A DNA stretch of 64,000 nucleotides from Psychrobacter pygoscelis (GTDB lineage Bacteria; Pseudomonadota; Gammaproteobacteria; Pseudomonadales; Moraxellaceae): the NCBI RefSeq assembly GCF_004335015.1, contig NZ_RQRU01000001.1:186001-250000 (forward strand), read 5' to 3'. Positions 47,984 to 56,277 of the stretch are shown here, piece by piece (the stretch's first letter is position 1; the number at the start of each line of letters is the position of its first letter). The notes beneath the pieces are model-generated. The model was not told the origin of the DNA, did no database searches, and saw nothing but the letters and a program-made list of their open reading frames with translations. The position numbers were made by a program, and so were the translations under genes.

Positions 47984-49168
47984 TTACATAAAGGCGGCAA
48001 TGCCAGTCTGAGCACGGCCCAAAATCAGAGCATGAATATCATGGGTACCTTCATAAGTATTGACCGCCTCCAGATTCATCACATGACGGATGACATGATA
48101 CTCATCAGAGATACCATTACCGCCATGCATGTCGCGGGCAACTCTAGCGATGTTCAATGCCTTACCGCAGTTATTGCGCTTAATTAAAGAGATCATCTCA
48201 GGTGCAGCATTATGCTCGTCCATCAAACGACCCACGCGTAGCGCCGCTTGCAGCCCTAAAGCAATTTCAGTTTGCATATCCGCAAGCTTAAGCTGTATCA
48301 GCTGATTGGCAGCCAATGGGCGATTGAATTGCTTACGATCTAAGGTATATTGACGCGCGGCTTCCCAGCAAAACTGAGCGGCTCCCATTGAACCCCAAGC
48401 AATGCCATAACGGGCTTTATTCAAGCAACCAAATGGGCCTTTAAGACCGCGGATGTCTGGAAAAGCATTTTCTTCAGGGACGAAGACATTGTCCATTACG
48501 ATTTCGCCAGTGATAGACGCTCGTAGGGAGAACTTACCTTCAATCTTTGGCGTTGTTAACCCTTTCATACCGCGCTCTAAGATAAAACCGCGAATCTGCC
48601 CCTCGTCATCTTTTGCCCAGACGACCAAGACATCGGCAATAGGACTGTTAGTAATCCACATTTTTGCGCCTTTAAGCTGATAGCCACCCTCGACTGCTTT
48701 GGCTCGAGTCGACATTGACGCCGGATCTGAGCCTGAGTCAGGTTCGGTCAGACCAAAACAGCCGACAAGCTCACCGGTCGCCAGCTTCGGTAGGTATTTC
48801 TGCTTTTGTGCCTCGCTACCATAGGCCCAGATGGGGTGCATTACCAAGCTTGACTGCACACTCATCGCCGAGCGATAGCCTGAGTCTATGGCTTCGACTT
48901 CTTTGGCAATAAGGCCATAAGCCACACTAGACATTCCTGCACAGCCATAGCCTTCAATAGTCACGCCAAGCAAACCAAGCTCGCCCATCTGCCGTATGAT
49001 ATCGCGATCAAAGGTCTCATTACGGTTGGCTTCTTTTATACCAGGCATTAGCTCGCTTTGGCAGAAGCTGTGTGTGGATGCCTGTACCATACGCTCTTCT
49101 TCGGTGAGTTGCTCGCGTAATAAAAATGGGTCGTTCCATTCAAACGTAGGCTTAGACTGTACTGACAT
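47984..49168 (-). CDS. gcdH: Glutaryl-CoA dehydrogenase
   Basis: FAD enzyme of 394 residues that oxidises and decarboxylates glutaryl-CoA to crotonyl-Co[19 protein letters not shown] at the start, [35 protein letters not shown] and the catalytic glutamate in [17 protein letters not shown] are all characteristic. FSLRAS carries the arginine that sets GcdH apart from other acyl-CoA dehydrogenases. The gene leads the minus-strand cluster and is divergent from the IclR gene. A GGGAGATAGTC ribosome binding site precedes the ATG. Confidence 0.95.
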   Translation of the reverse strand: MSVQSKPTFEWNDPFLLREQLTEEERMVQASTHSFCQSELMPGIKEANRNETFDRDIIRQMGELGLLGVTIEGYGCAGMSSVAYGLIAKEVEAIDSGYRSAMSVQSSLVMHPIWAYGSEAQKQKYLPKLATGELVGCFGLTEPDSGSDPASMSTRAKAVEGGYQLKGAKMWITNSPIADVLVVWAKDDEGQIRGFILERGMKGLTTPKIEGKFSLRASITGEIVMDNVFVPEENAFPDIRGLKGPFGCLNKARYGIAWGSMGAAQFCWEAARQYTLDRKQFNRPLAANQLIQLKLADMQTEIALGLQAALRVGRLMDEHNAAPEMISLIKRNNCGKALNIARVARDMHGGNGISDEYHVIRHVMNLEAVNTYEGTHDIHALILGRAQTGIAAFM

Positions 49169-49292
49169 GACTATCTCCCTGTTAATATCTTTGGATTAAT
49201 GGCTTCCAAACATCCCTATTAATTTAGGACTAAAACTATATTGAGTTGCTGAATTAGTAAAATAGCGTTAGAATAGCTTTGTTCCACTATGC

Positions 49293-49305
49293 GAAACACT
49301 GTTTC
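49293..49305. promoter_or_regulatory. Perfect palindrome between gcdH and the IclR gene, likely IclR operator
   Basis: GAAACA-c-TGTTTC, a perfect 6-1-6 inverted repeat in the 183-nt divergent promoter region. IclR proteins bind short inverted repeats in exactly such positions. Confidence 0.55.
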
Positions 49306-49351
49306 ATTTATTAAAACTATTAAATCAAAAGATTGAGGATAAGTAAAGTTA

Positions 49352-50191
49352 ATGCTTAATAATGACAGCAAATTTGTGCCTGCCGATAAAACAAACTTGA
49401 ACGAGACTATCGATGCGGTACTGGTTAAAGCAAAATCCGATAATGACCGTGCCTTTGTCACAGCACTTGGTCGCGGCGTCTTAGTATTAAGCGTCTTTGA
49501 ACACGAGCAATCACTAAGCCATCAGCAAATTTGCTCAGCGACAGGACTTGCCAAGGCCACAGTGAGTAGACTGATTCATACTTTAGAATTGTTAGACTTG
49601 TTAAAACGCACCGACGACGATCGCTACCGACTGGGCAAGAGTTTGCTTAAACTTAGTAGCAGTGTTTGGCGCAGATACAGCTTAGTGGACGATGCCTTAC
49701 CGCTCTTAAAAGACTTTGCACGCGCGCACCAAGTCTCAGTAAATATTGGCACTGAAATAGAAGGGGATATCCGCTACGTAGCCTGCTGCCGCAGTCCTGC
49801 ACGCCTTGCCGTTAATCTAGCGGTCGGCTCGTCCGTACCGGTTGAACAAACCGCTATTGGCCGAGCCTATTATGCAGCGCTACCTACCAACTTTCAGCAG
49901 CAGCTGTTAGATTCGCTCCCCTTCTCAGAGGCGACTACGGAGCGCTTGAAGGCGGCGCAGATATTAGATGAGAACGCTCAATTTTATGAGCAGCATGGGT
50001 ATTGCTTATCAGATGGTGAGTTTTCACCAGACATACTGGCAGTCGGTATCCCACTCTATGATAGAGCAACCGGCAAGTTCACCCACGCTCTTAATGCCAG
50101 CGTGCCTAAAGCCAACTGGGTAACGGAAGAATATGTTGACTACATTGTGCCTAAGATAAAGCAGTTGGCAACGCAGATTGAGGATCTTTGA
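49352..50191 (+). CDS. IclR-family transcriptional regulator of the glutarate cluster
   Basis: DNA-binding regulator of 279 residues. The N-terminal winged helix holds LSHQQICSATGLAKATVSRLIHTLE (core GLAKATVSRLIHTL, about residues 64-77). The C-terminal IclR effector domain contains ACCRSPARLAVNLAVGSSVPVEQTAIGRA and SDGEFSPDILAVGIPLYDR. It is transcribed away from gcdH, which suggests that it controls the divergent catabolic genes. The effector is probably an intermediate such as glutarate or glutaryl-CoA; this is inferred. Confidence 0.9.
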   Translation: MLNNDSKFVPADKTNLNETIDAVLVKAKSDNDRAFVTALGRGVLVLSVFEHEQSLSHQQICSATGLAKATVSRLIHTLELLDLLKRTDDDRYRLGKSLLKLSSSVWRRYSLVDDALPLLKDFARAHQVSVNIGTEIEGDIRYVACCRSPARLAVNLAVGSSVPVEQTAIGRAYYAALPTNFQQQLLDSLPFSEATTERLKAAQILDENAQFYEQHGYCLSDGEFSPDILAVGIPLYDRATGKFTHALNASVPKANWVTEEYVDYIVPKIKQLATQIEDL

Positions 50192-50250
50192 GGGGTTAAA
50201 GGTTGTAACTCAGTACTGAACAAGGGTGGATAGGTGATAGAGCTAATACC

Positions 50251-51987
50251 CTACGCCGCTAGCTCATCAAACTTAAGCCCAAACTTCATCAAATATTTAC
50301 GAAGTCGGTCACTGTCATTGGGATTTTTCAGCTTATCTCGTGAGTTGGCGTATAGATAACGCCCTGCCGCCGCTTGCGACTTATGAGCGCGGCAAACTTC
50401 TATCACGTAAGCCAATTGCACCCTATCAAAGGGATCTAATTCTGCCAAAGTTGTTTCCTCTAAATACTGCTCCAAAACCTCGCTACTTTCTATCTCAGTA
50501 TTTGAATAATTGCATGTTGGCTTAGATTGGGATTGTGCTTGGTATAAGGATTGGGACTGCGCTTGAAAGTGGGACTGAGAGCTACTGCTTAGGCTATTTT
50601 TAGCTTGAGAAGGCAGGCTTTCAGGAAACGCCCAAATCTCTAATAATCGCTCAATCTCAGCCTCAACATCACTTAAGCGAATGACCTTACTGTCCGCTAG
50701 TGTGGTCAGCCGCGTCATACTGGCGGTCAAGTCGCGAAAGTTGCCTTGCCAAGTGGCGCTCGCGCTGGTAGCGAAGGCCTCATAACGCTGCCGCGCGGCA
50801 GGATCAAAACGGTATTGCTGCTGCTGCTCACTACCTAGGCGCGCCAGCTCATAATCAATATTGGCAGGCAGGTCCTCTAAACGGTCCTTGAGCGAGGGCA
50901 AAAAGAACGTCCAAGTATTCAGCCGAGCAAATAAATCCGCGCGGAACTCGCCATTGACCACCGCTTGACGCAAGTCTTTATTGGTCCCTGCCATCAGCTG
51001 AAAAGAGACGCTTACTGGGGTGTCACTGCCGACCGGATAAAAGCGTTGGTCCTCAAGCGCCGTCAGCAGCATAGCCTGCTCATCGAGTCCCAGCTCGCCA
51101 ATTTCATCTAGAAATAGTAGACCACCATCGGCTGACTTGAGCAGACCATCGCGACTGGATGCCGCCCCAGTAAACGCCCCTTTAACATGACCGAATAACA
51201 CACTCATGGCCGTATCGCCACGCAGCGTGGCACAGTTGACCTCAATGAACTTACCCAAGGTCTTTTTGCCTTGCCCTGAGCTGCCGGGCTTGTCTTTTTT
51301 TAACTCATAGATTTGCCGCGCCAGTTGCGACTTGCCCGCGCCTGTCGCGCCCATCAGTAGAATCGGCGCGGTCGAGCGGGTGGCGACCTTTTCGATATCT
51401 GCTATTAGCTTTTTATAGGCGGCGTTTTGGGTGACAAGGTTGGCCTGCAACGTCTGCCAGTGCTGCGCTTTTTCAGCTTCGAAGCGTGCGCGCAGGCTGT
51501 CGTACCTTGAGACATCAAGATCAATCACTTGATAACGACCTTGCGGGTTGGTTTGGTCAGGTTTACGGCACGGCGAGGTCTGAATTAGGTCGGCTGGGAT
51601 AAAGCCCGCCTCTACCAGTAAGAACCAGCAAATCTGCGCCACATGCGTCCCCGTGGTGAGATGCAGCAGATAATCCGTGTCGTCATTAAAGATAAAACCA
51701 CTCACGAAGTCGTACAGCTCAGCATAGACTTCTGCAAAGTCCCACGGACTCGTCAATCGCACATGATGACCGATGACTTGGGTGTCCGGACTGACCTGCG
51801 CAATATCGGACTTCAGTATATTGAACAGCCGCTTGTCTCGCGTGCTATATAGGATATGCAGCTCATCGACTACCAAGTCGTCATGCAGACACAAGCTCAG
51901 CGTCGGTCGCCAGCGCTGCCAACGCTTGTCATTAAAGCCATTGTCTAGTGTAGTGCCTAGGAAGCCGATGACGGCGGTTTTATTCAT
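50251..51987 (-). CDS. rtcR: RtcR, CARF-domain sigma-54 activator of RNA repair
   Basis: Enhancer-binding activator of 578 residues. The N-terminal RtcR/CARF domain (1-180; [32 protein letters not shown]) senses RNA ends in relatives. The sigma-54 AAA+ domain has Walker A GATGAGKS (213-220), GAFTGA (270-275) and Walker [12 protein letters not shown] (290-300). A Gln/Ser-rich linker (about 478-515) is an unusual insertion, and a C-terminal helical DNA-binding region follows. Published work shows that E. coli RtcR responds to RNA with a 2',3'-cyclic phosphate and is modulated by RtcA/RtcB. The 215-aa gene ends 20 nt upstream, forming one operon. Confidence 0.95.
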   Translation of the reverse strand: MNKTAVIGFLGTTLDNGFNDKRWQRWRPTLSLCLHDDLVVDELHILYSTRDKRLFNILKSDIAQVSPDTQVIGHHVRLTSPWDFAEVYAELYDFVSGFIFNDDTDYLLHLTTGTHVAQICWFLLVEAGFIPADLIQTSPCRKPDQTNPQGRYQVIDLDVSRYDSLRARFEAEKAQHWQTLQANLVTQNAAYKKLIADIEKVATRSTAPILLMGATGAGKSQLARQIYELKKDKPGSSGQGKKTLGKFIEVNCATLRGDTAMSVLFGHVKGAFTGAASSRDGLLKSADGGLLFLDEIGELGLDEQAMLLTALEDQRFYPVGSDTPVSVSFQLMAGTNKDLRQAVVNGEFRADLFARLNTWTFFLPSLKDRLEDLPANIDYELARLGSEQQQQYRFDPAARQRYEAFATSASATWQGNFRDLTASMTRLTTLADSKVIRLSDVEAEIERLLEIWAFPESLPSQAKNSLSSSSQSHFQAQSQSLYQAQSQSKPTCNYSNTEIESSEVLEQYLEETTLAELDPFDRVQLAYVIEVCRAHKSQAAAGRYLYANSRDKLKNPNDSDRLRKYLMKFGLKFDELAA

Positions 51988-52007
51988 TTAATAATTTCCA
52001 CTTATAG

Positions 52008-52655
52008 CTAATTGCCTACCTTGATAAGCTTACTCATATCTAGCTCATCTTCGCTATGACCATCGTTCATTAGCTCACTAATATAGTTATAGCCCAACCC
52101 GATACTACAATCAGGTAAGCCAATAATGTCTGCCAGCGCCTCTTGCACTTCGCTGGCGAATACAAACTCTTTATGCAAAGCTGCCAATATGGCCTCTTGC
52201 TTATCTGGGCAATTAAACGCAGATGCTAGCATCTGGCTCATAGTATGAGCAGCTTGCTTCTTTTGCTGCTCCTTTGCCGCTATCTCTTCAGCCGATTTTG
52301 GCTCAGGTTCTATCAGCTCGCCTTCTTCATCGACTTCACAGCCCTCATACATCTCATCAAAACCCCAACCACAGGTATAATCGGCCAAATACTCCCCAGA
52401 CTTGAATAAAGTCAATAGCAGCATATCGCTATCATGATTGAGCACCCCAAGAGCGACGCAGTCAAGCTTAGCAGTTAACTCAACCAATAAATTATGCAAG
52501 TGCTCAATATCTTGCATGTCACAGATGGCCTCATAAATCACGCATTGCTTGGCCGCTGTCGGCATGACAAAGGCATTAAGATTTTTTGCCTTAAGGAACT
52601 CACCAGCTTGTTCAGCCGATGACTCTACCGTGGCATTGACATAAAAACTTCCCAT
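52008..52655 (-). CDS. Unknown protein in operon with rtcR
   Basis: Unrecognised acidic soluble protein of 215 residues. The first 100 residues (MGSFYVNATVES..., LDCVALGVLNHDSDML, GEYLADYTCGWGFDEMYEG) look like one folded domain. A charged helical linker (KSAEEIAAKEQQKKQAAH, 120-137) joins it to a C-terminal region ending in SKLIKVGN. No catalytic motif is evident. It lies immediately before rtcR with a 20-nt gap and a good GGGAAGA ribosome binding site. A role in controlling RtcR or in RNA repair is suggested only by that linkage. Confidence 0.75.
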   Translation of the reverse strand: MGSFYVNATVESSAEQAGEFLKAKNLNAFVMPTAAKQCVIYEAICDMQDIEHLHNLLVELTAKLDCVALGVLNHDSDMLLLTLFKSGEYLADYTCGWGFDEMYEGCEVDEEGELIEPEPKSAEEIAAKEQQKKQAAHTMSQMLASAFNCPDKQEAILAALHKEFVFASEVQEALADIIGLPDCSIGLGYNYISELMNDGHSEDELDMSKLIKVGN

Positions 52656-52832
52656 AATCTTCCCTTATATTATAAAAATGTCATGAGTAAAGGTTTATCC
52701 TAGCACTTAATATCCTATGGTCTCAATGTACCATGTTCTCAAAGTTTACTATCGTCTCAAGACATTTAAACCTCCATAGCAATACCAACCACGACAAAGC
52801 TATCAAACCCTTGAGGCAATCACAGACCCATC

Positions 52833-53030
52833 CTAAGTAAGATTACTCGGTATGAAAAAATACCTGCCCTCTTCAGCAGCGAACTTATGTGCCTCATCAA
52901 TACTACTGGCATTAGCACTTTCACTAAATCGATAGTCACCTGTCTCAAATACTTATTTTTGTAAAGTACCAAGGGCTTCAATCACGTCCTCTTGATACGC
53001 TGTAACACTGCGATAACTTTCCATTCCCAT
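52833..53030 (-). pseudogene. Small gene interrupted by a single in-frame TAA
   Basis: From ATG 53030 (ribosome binding site AGGAGAACGTT) the minus strand encodes 25 residues ending in IEALGTLQK. A TAA follows at 52953-52955, and then in the same frame VFETGDYRFSESANASSIDE and HKFAAEEGRYFFIPS run to a proper stop at 52833. CAA (Gln) to TAA by one C-to-T change would explain the break. The intact product would be about 65 residues. Family unknown. It lies at the head of the 215-aa gene/rtcR operon, facing the rtcB promoter. Confidence 0.65.
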
Positions 53031-53180
53031 AACGTTCTCCTTAGTGGTTGGTTTCCAAAACTTTTAAATAGCGATTTATATAAAAAATTATAACTCTATA
53101 TAATATTTTATACATAATTATTATTATGATAAGTTTGTCAAAAATACACAAGCCTAAATTTTTTCTAATTTTTATATATA

Positions 53181-53193
53181 AATCAAATACTTA
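53181..53193 (+). promoter_or_regulatory. IHF-binding consensus upstream of the sigma-54 promoter
   Basis: AATCAA-ATAC-TTA fits WATCAANNNNTTR exactly and lies 28 nt upstream of the -24 element, in a very AT-rich stretch. IHF bends DNA so that upstream-bound RtcR can contact sigma-54 polymerase. Confidence 0.6.
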
Positions 53194-53220
53194 GTTAAAA
53201 TATATAATTATTTTAATAAG

Positions 53221-53237
53221 TTGGCATAGCTTTCGCT
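53221..53237 (+). promoter_or_regulatory. Sigma-54 (-24/-12) promoter for rtcB and following genes
   Basis: TTGGCATAGCTTTCGCT: GG at 53223-53224 and GC at 53235-53236 with the required 10-nt gap, and TTGGCA matching the -24 box. Transcription would begin near 53248, about 125 nt before rtcB. RtcR, encoded divergently, is the expected activator. Confidence 0.7.
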
Positions 53238-53372
53238 GTATATAGGTTGAGAAAGATCTTAAGGCGAATCGAATCAGTAATTGAATCTAGACACTGAGCC
53301 TAAAATTGAGCTTAGAAAAGCTAAGTTTAAAAACACCAATGGTAAAGAACTAAGAAAATGAAGGAAAAGACG

Positions 53373-54605
53373 ATGCAACCAGCCACTCATAACGTGATTC
53401 AGGACGGTGGGAAGCCAATCAGACTTTGGACCGAGGGCGTTCCTGTCGATAGCAAAGCACACGAGCAACTGATTAAAGCCTCGCAAATGCCCTTTATCTA
53501 TAAATGGCTCGCGGTCATGCCAGACGTGCATGTGGGCATCGGTGCGACTATTGGTAGCGTGATTCCGACCAAAGAGGCGATTATCCCTGCGGCGGTCGGC
53601 GTCGATATCGGCTGCGGCATGATGGCCGTTCAGACGACGCTTACCGCCAATGATTTGCCGGATAACTTGCTGGGCCTGCGTACCGAGCTGGAAAAAGCCA
53701 TTCCGCATGGCCGTAGCAAATCGCGTGGTCGCGGCTCGAACCGTGATATCGGCGCATGGTCCAATCCTGATAACAGCGTAAAAGCTGGCTGGGGCACCTT
53801 GGTCGATGACTTTAACTATCTGTGTCAAAAGCACCCGAGATTGAAAAAAACCAACAACCTAAACCATCTAGGAACGCTAGGAACGGGCAACCACTTCGTC
53901 GAGGTCTGCCTAGATGAGACCAATCAAGTTTGGATTATGCTGCACTCAGGCTCTCGCGGCGTCGGTAATGCCATCGGCCGCTACTTTATCGAGCTGGCGC
54001 GTGAGGATATGCGCAAGTGGTTTATCAACTTGCCGGACCAAGACTTGGCTTATTTCTCAGAGGGCACAGAGCACTTTGATGACTATTGGTTTGCCGTAGG
54101 CTGGGCGCAGCGCTTCGCCTTCAAAAACCGCGAAATCATGATGGAAAAGGCCATTAAAGCCTTGCATGACATCATCCCTAAACCCTTTGATGCACGCGTC
54201 AAAGCAGTGAACTGTCACCACAACTACGTGGACAAAGAAGAGCATTACGGCGAAGAGGTGTTTGTAACGCGTAAAGGTGCGGTACGCGCCCGCGTTGGGG
54301 AATACGGCATCATCCCAGGCTCGATGGGTGCCAAGTCCTTTATCGTGCGCGGTAAGGGTAACGAGGAATCGTTCTGCTCTTGCTCACATGGTGCGGGCCG
54401 CGTGATGTCACGTACTGAAGCAAAAAAGACCTTCACTATTGATGACCAAATCGCTCAGACTGAAGGGGTCGAATGTCGTAAAGATGCCGCCGTGATTGAT
54501 GAAATCCCAGCCGCGTATAAAGACATTGATGCGGTGATGCATGCGCAGCGCGACTTGGTAGAAGTGGTGCATACGCTTCGTCAGGTAGTTTGTGTAAAAG
54601 GTTAA
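53373..54605 (+). CDS. rtcB: RNA-splicing ligase RtcB (second paralogue, E. coli type)
   Basis: RNA 3'-phosphate/5'-OH ligase of 410 residues, very close in layout to E. coli RtcB. Visible are MPDVHVGIG, AVGVDIGCGM (metal-site Cys), AIPHGRSKSRGRGS, GTLGTGNHFVE, MLHSGSRGVG, VNCHHNYV and CSCSHGAGR with the guanylylated histidine. An ATG at 53358 is possible. The start at 53373 is favoured because AAGGAAAAG lies 5-10 nt before it. It is controlled by the sigma-54 promoter at 53221 and encoded divergently from rtcR. The structured element begins 40 nt after its stop. Confidence 0.97.
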   Translation: MQPATHNVIQDGGKPIRLWTEGVPVDSKAHEQLIKASQMPFIYKWLAVMPDVHVGIGATIGSVIPTKEAIIPAAVGVDIGCGMMAVQTTLTANDLPDNLLGLRTELEKAIPHGRSKSRGRGSNRDIGAWSNPDNSVKAGWGTLVDDFNYLCQKHPRLKKTNNLNHLGTLGTGNHFVEVCLDETNQVWIMLHSGSRGVGNAIGRYFIELAREDMRKWFINLPDQDLAYFSEGTEHFDDYWFAVGWAQRFAFKNREIMMEKAIKALHDIIPKPFDARVKAVNCHHNYVDKEEHYGEEVFVTRKGAVRARVGEYGIIPGSMGAKSFIVRGKGNEESFCSCSHGAGRVMSRTEAKKTFTIDDQIAQTEGVECRKDAAVIDEIPAAYKDIDAVMHAQRDLVEVVHTLRQVVCVKG

Positions 54606-54645
54606 CTGCTTGTCCTAGCCTAAAAACAAAGGACTCAAGACAAGA

Positions 54646-54792
54646 TTAGCCTTAATATCGCAGTCCCATTGAGGGTGAGAAATATGCGGATCATGGTTAG
54701 GCGCTCGTTAAACACTAGGGCCGCCTACGCAGGCACAGCCTTTGTCTTGCGAACCGGCAAAGCAATGTTTTGCTATTCCCGTTCTCACCCTC
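54646..54792 (+). ncRNA. Structured RNA element downstream of the second rtcB (copy 2 of 3)
   Basis: Begins 40 nt after the rtcB stop, on the same strand. TTAGCCTTAATATCGCAG opens it, as in copy 1. An 11-bp outer stem, GAGGGTGAGAA (54671-54681) with TTCTCACCCTC (54782-54792), encloses GAAATATGCGG and GTTAGGCG blocks shared with copy 1. GCCT-ACGC-AGGC forms an inner hairpin. The 3' hairpin is GCAAAGC-AAT-GTTTTGC (54757-54773). A short open frame crossing this region (54669-54866) is a shadow. RNA nature is inferred from the conserved pairing. Confidence 0.65.
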
Positions 54793-54823
54793 GGCAAAAG
54801 CAAATGCCTTACCCAAGGGTAGC

Positions 54824-54851
54824 GTGGGTGCAGCACAGCGAAACCCACGGA
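54824..54851. repeat. Palindromic repeat GTGGGT...ACCCAC
   Basis: GCGTGGGTGCAGCACAGCGAAACCCACGG: CGTGGGT pairs with ACCCACG. It is loosely related to the repeats at 12014 and 15854 and stands right after RNA element copy 2. Confidence 0.45.
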
Positions 54852-54892
54852 CTCAATCAACGATAACGATAGTTTGCTGGAATTAAAGAGGT

Positions 54893-55203
54893 AACTAATC
54901 AAAAGTTCAAAACTTGGGCATGTTGGCAAACAGGTGAGCGAGGATTAGAGAGTGTCTGAGAGACAGTTGCCCGAGCGCAAGGCGTAGCGGTAGCGAGGAT
55001 GCTACTACTTAAAACTTGATGTTATCAGTAGGCTGGGTAAAACCAGGTGTAGTAGGAAAGTATCACTAACATGGTAGCTGAGTGGGATTAATAGTCAGGT
55101 TAAAAATGCTTTGCTAGCTCTGAAAACGGGTCACCCATTGCATTAGTTTTTCGCCAATATTAATCTCGGCTGTTCGACTAAAAACGGCAGTTACTGTATT
55201 GAT
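54893..55203 (+). other. Non-coding spacer between RNA copy 2 and the 138-aa gene
   Basis: No gene seen. It contains a TGTCT-gag-AGACA hairpin near 54956, enclosed by GGGCA/TGCCC, and AAAACTTG as a direct repeat (near 54910 and 55012). It may continue the structured transcript. Confidence 0.3.
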
Positions 55204-55233
55204 GAGGGTTTTACGAAGCAGTGCTTCTCACCC
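55204..55233 (+). promoter_or_regulatory. Hairpin in the leader of the 138-aa gene
   Basis: GGGT enclosing the perfect palindrome GAAGCAGTGCTTC and then ACCC, ending 38 nt before the start codon. It could be a terminator-like attenuator or an RNA-processing site. Confidence 0.4.
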
Positions 55234-55271
55234 AGTCATGTCCACCATTTATAAAAAATAAGGAAAATAAA

Positions 55272-55688
55272 ATGTTTGAATCTATCGTACAACTATTTCA
55301 AGCCAAGGAAGCTATTGAACAGGCTCAGATTAGCCAGCCTATCCGCTCGATAGCAGATATTAAACAAGGCTATTTTTATGCCACGCCTAGAGAAAAAGGC
55401 GGTTATAACGTCCTAAAAGTTTTAAAAACTGACAATGAAGGCGTGCATATTCGACTATATAGTAATGTCTACCCTAACCTACCAACGGACCTTGATATAA
55501 CGACCCTCTATTTAGCAGGGTTAGATGAACAATCTGAGCAGATAGATTTGGGTATGGGACATTTACCTATTAGCTTTGATAGCTTTATGACATGGCAGGC
55601 TGTGCCATTAAATCAATTTGAGCCAGTCAGCGAAGATCAGCTTGAGGGCTACAGAATGTGGCAGGAAGCCGAAGGCGGCTATTTTTAG
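55272..55688 (+). CDS. Unknown protein, paralogue of the next gene
   Basis: Unrecognised 138-residue soluble protein. An open frame exists from 55221. The start at 55272 is chosen because AAGGAAAATAAA precedes that ATG. The core GYFYATPREKGGYNVLKV...LPTDLD...HLPISFDSFMTWQAVPL has the same order of motifs as the neighbouring 148-aa protein: G-F/Y-aromatic-YA, hydrophobic strand, LP, LP, then SF/EF and WQ. The two genes are 52 nt apart. The protein lies in the RNA-repair region after rtcB and the RNA element. Function unknown. Confidence 0.72.
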   Translation: MFESIVQLFQAKEAIEQAQISQPIRSIADIKQGYFYATPREKGGYNVLKVLKTDNEGVHIRLYSNVYPNLPTDLDITTLYLAGLDEQSEQIDLGMGHLPISFDSFMTWQAVPLNQFEPVSEDQLEGYRMWQEAEGGYF

Positions 55689-55740
55689 AGAATTATAATT
55701 TTAATAATGGTTCATTAAAGGACTATTGAACAGGTGATTT

Positions 55741-56187
55741 ATGAAAACGCTAATTAAAAAACAAACTAAAGACCAAGCGACAAGTAGTCGCTCAACGCGC
55801 AAAACCAAAGGCCCTACCGTGAGCCAAAAAACGACTGGTGCAAGCCGTCTTGGCAGCGCTACTAATCTTGCCCGTCTTACTAACGCTGCGACTAGTACTA
55901 TTACGACAGTGCCAGTACTAGCAGGATTTTACTATGCCGTAAATGCAGATGAGGCACACGAATTTACCATGATGCAAGTGGTCGAGGTATCGACCAACAC
56001 CGACTTGCACACGGCGATTAAAGTGCGCCAGTTCGCGCCAATGTTTAAGGTGCTGCCCGACTACCTTATCCCTGAGCAGCTAGGCTTGCCTGTGGCGCAG
56101 TTTTGGCTACCACTCGATGAGTTTGTCAGTTGGCAGCCGCTGCTGATGCAGCGCGGCGTAATAGTGACTCAGATACTGGCTAATTAA
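55741..56187 (+). CDS. Unknown protein, paralogue of the preceding gene
   Basis: 148 residues. A basic, low-complexity N-terminal tail (residues 1-60, rich in Lys, Thr, Ser and Ala) is followed by a domain: GFYYAVNADEAHEFTMMQVV, LPDYLIPEQLGLP, FWLPLDEFVSWQPLL. This parallels the 138-aa protein upstream. The tail could bind nucleic acid. Ribosome binding is weak (AACAGGTGATTT). It is probably cotranscribed with its neighbour. Function unknown; I found no known family. Confidence 0.7.
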   Translation: MKTLIKKQTKDQATSSRSTRKTKGPTVSQKTTGASRLGSATNLARLTNAATSTITTVPVLAGFYYAVNADEAHEFTMMQVVEVSTNTDLHTAIKVRQFAPMFKVLPDYLIPEQLGLPVAQFWLPLDEFVSWQPLLMQRGVIVTQILAN

Positions 56188-56277
56188 AGAAGGTACTGGC
56201 TAATTAAGCAATTAGCTATTTTCGGTAGCATGCGCTTAGCAGTACTTTCATTAACGATTCACAATTCAATTTGTAAC

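Noticed and set aside
52953..52955. Recoding (readthrough) of TAA in the small gene next to rtcR
   Set aside because: TAA is not a known selenocysteine or pyrrolysine codon and no recoding structure was seen. A nonsense mutation or sequencing error is simpler.
54660..54860. RNA element copy 2 read as a short protein gene or a tRNA
   Set aside because: The overlapping open frame has no ribosome binding site and copy 1 does not keep it. There is no acceptor stem, anticodon arm and T-arm set.
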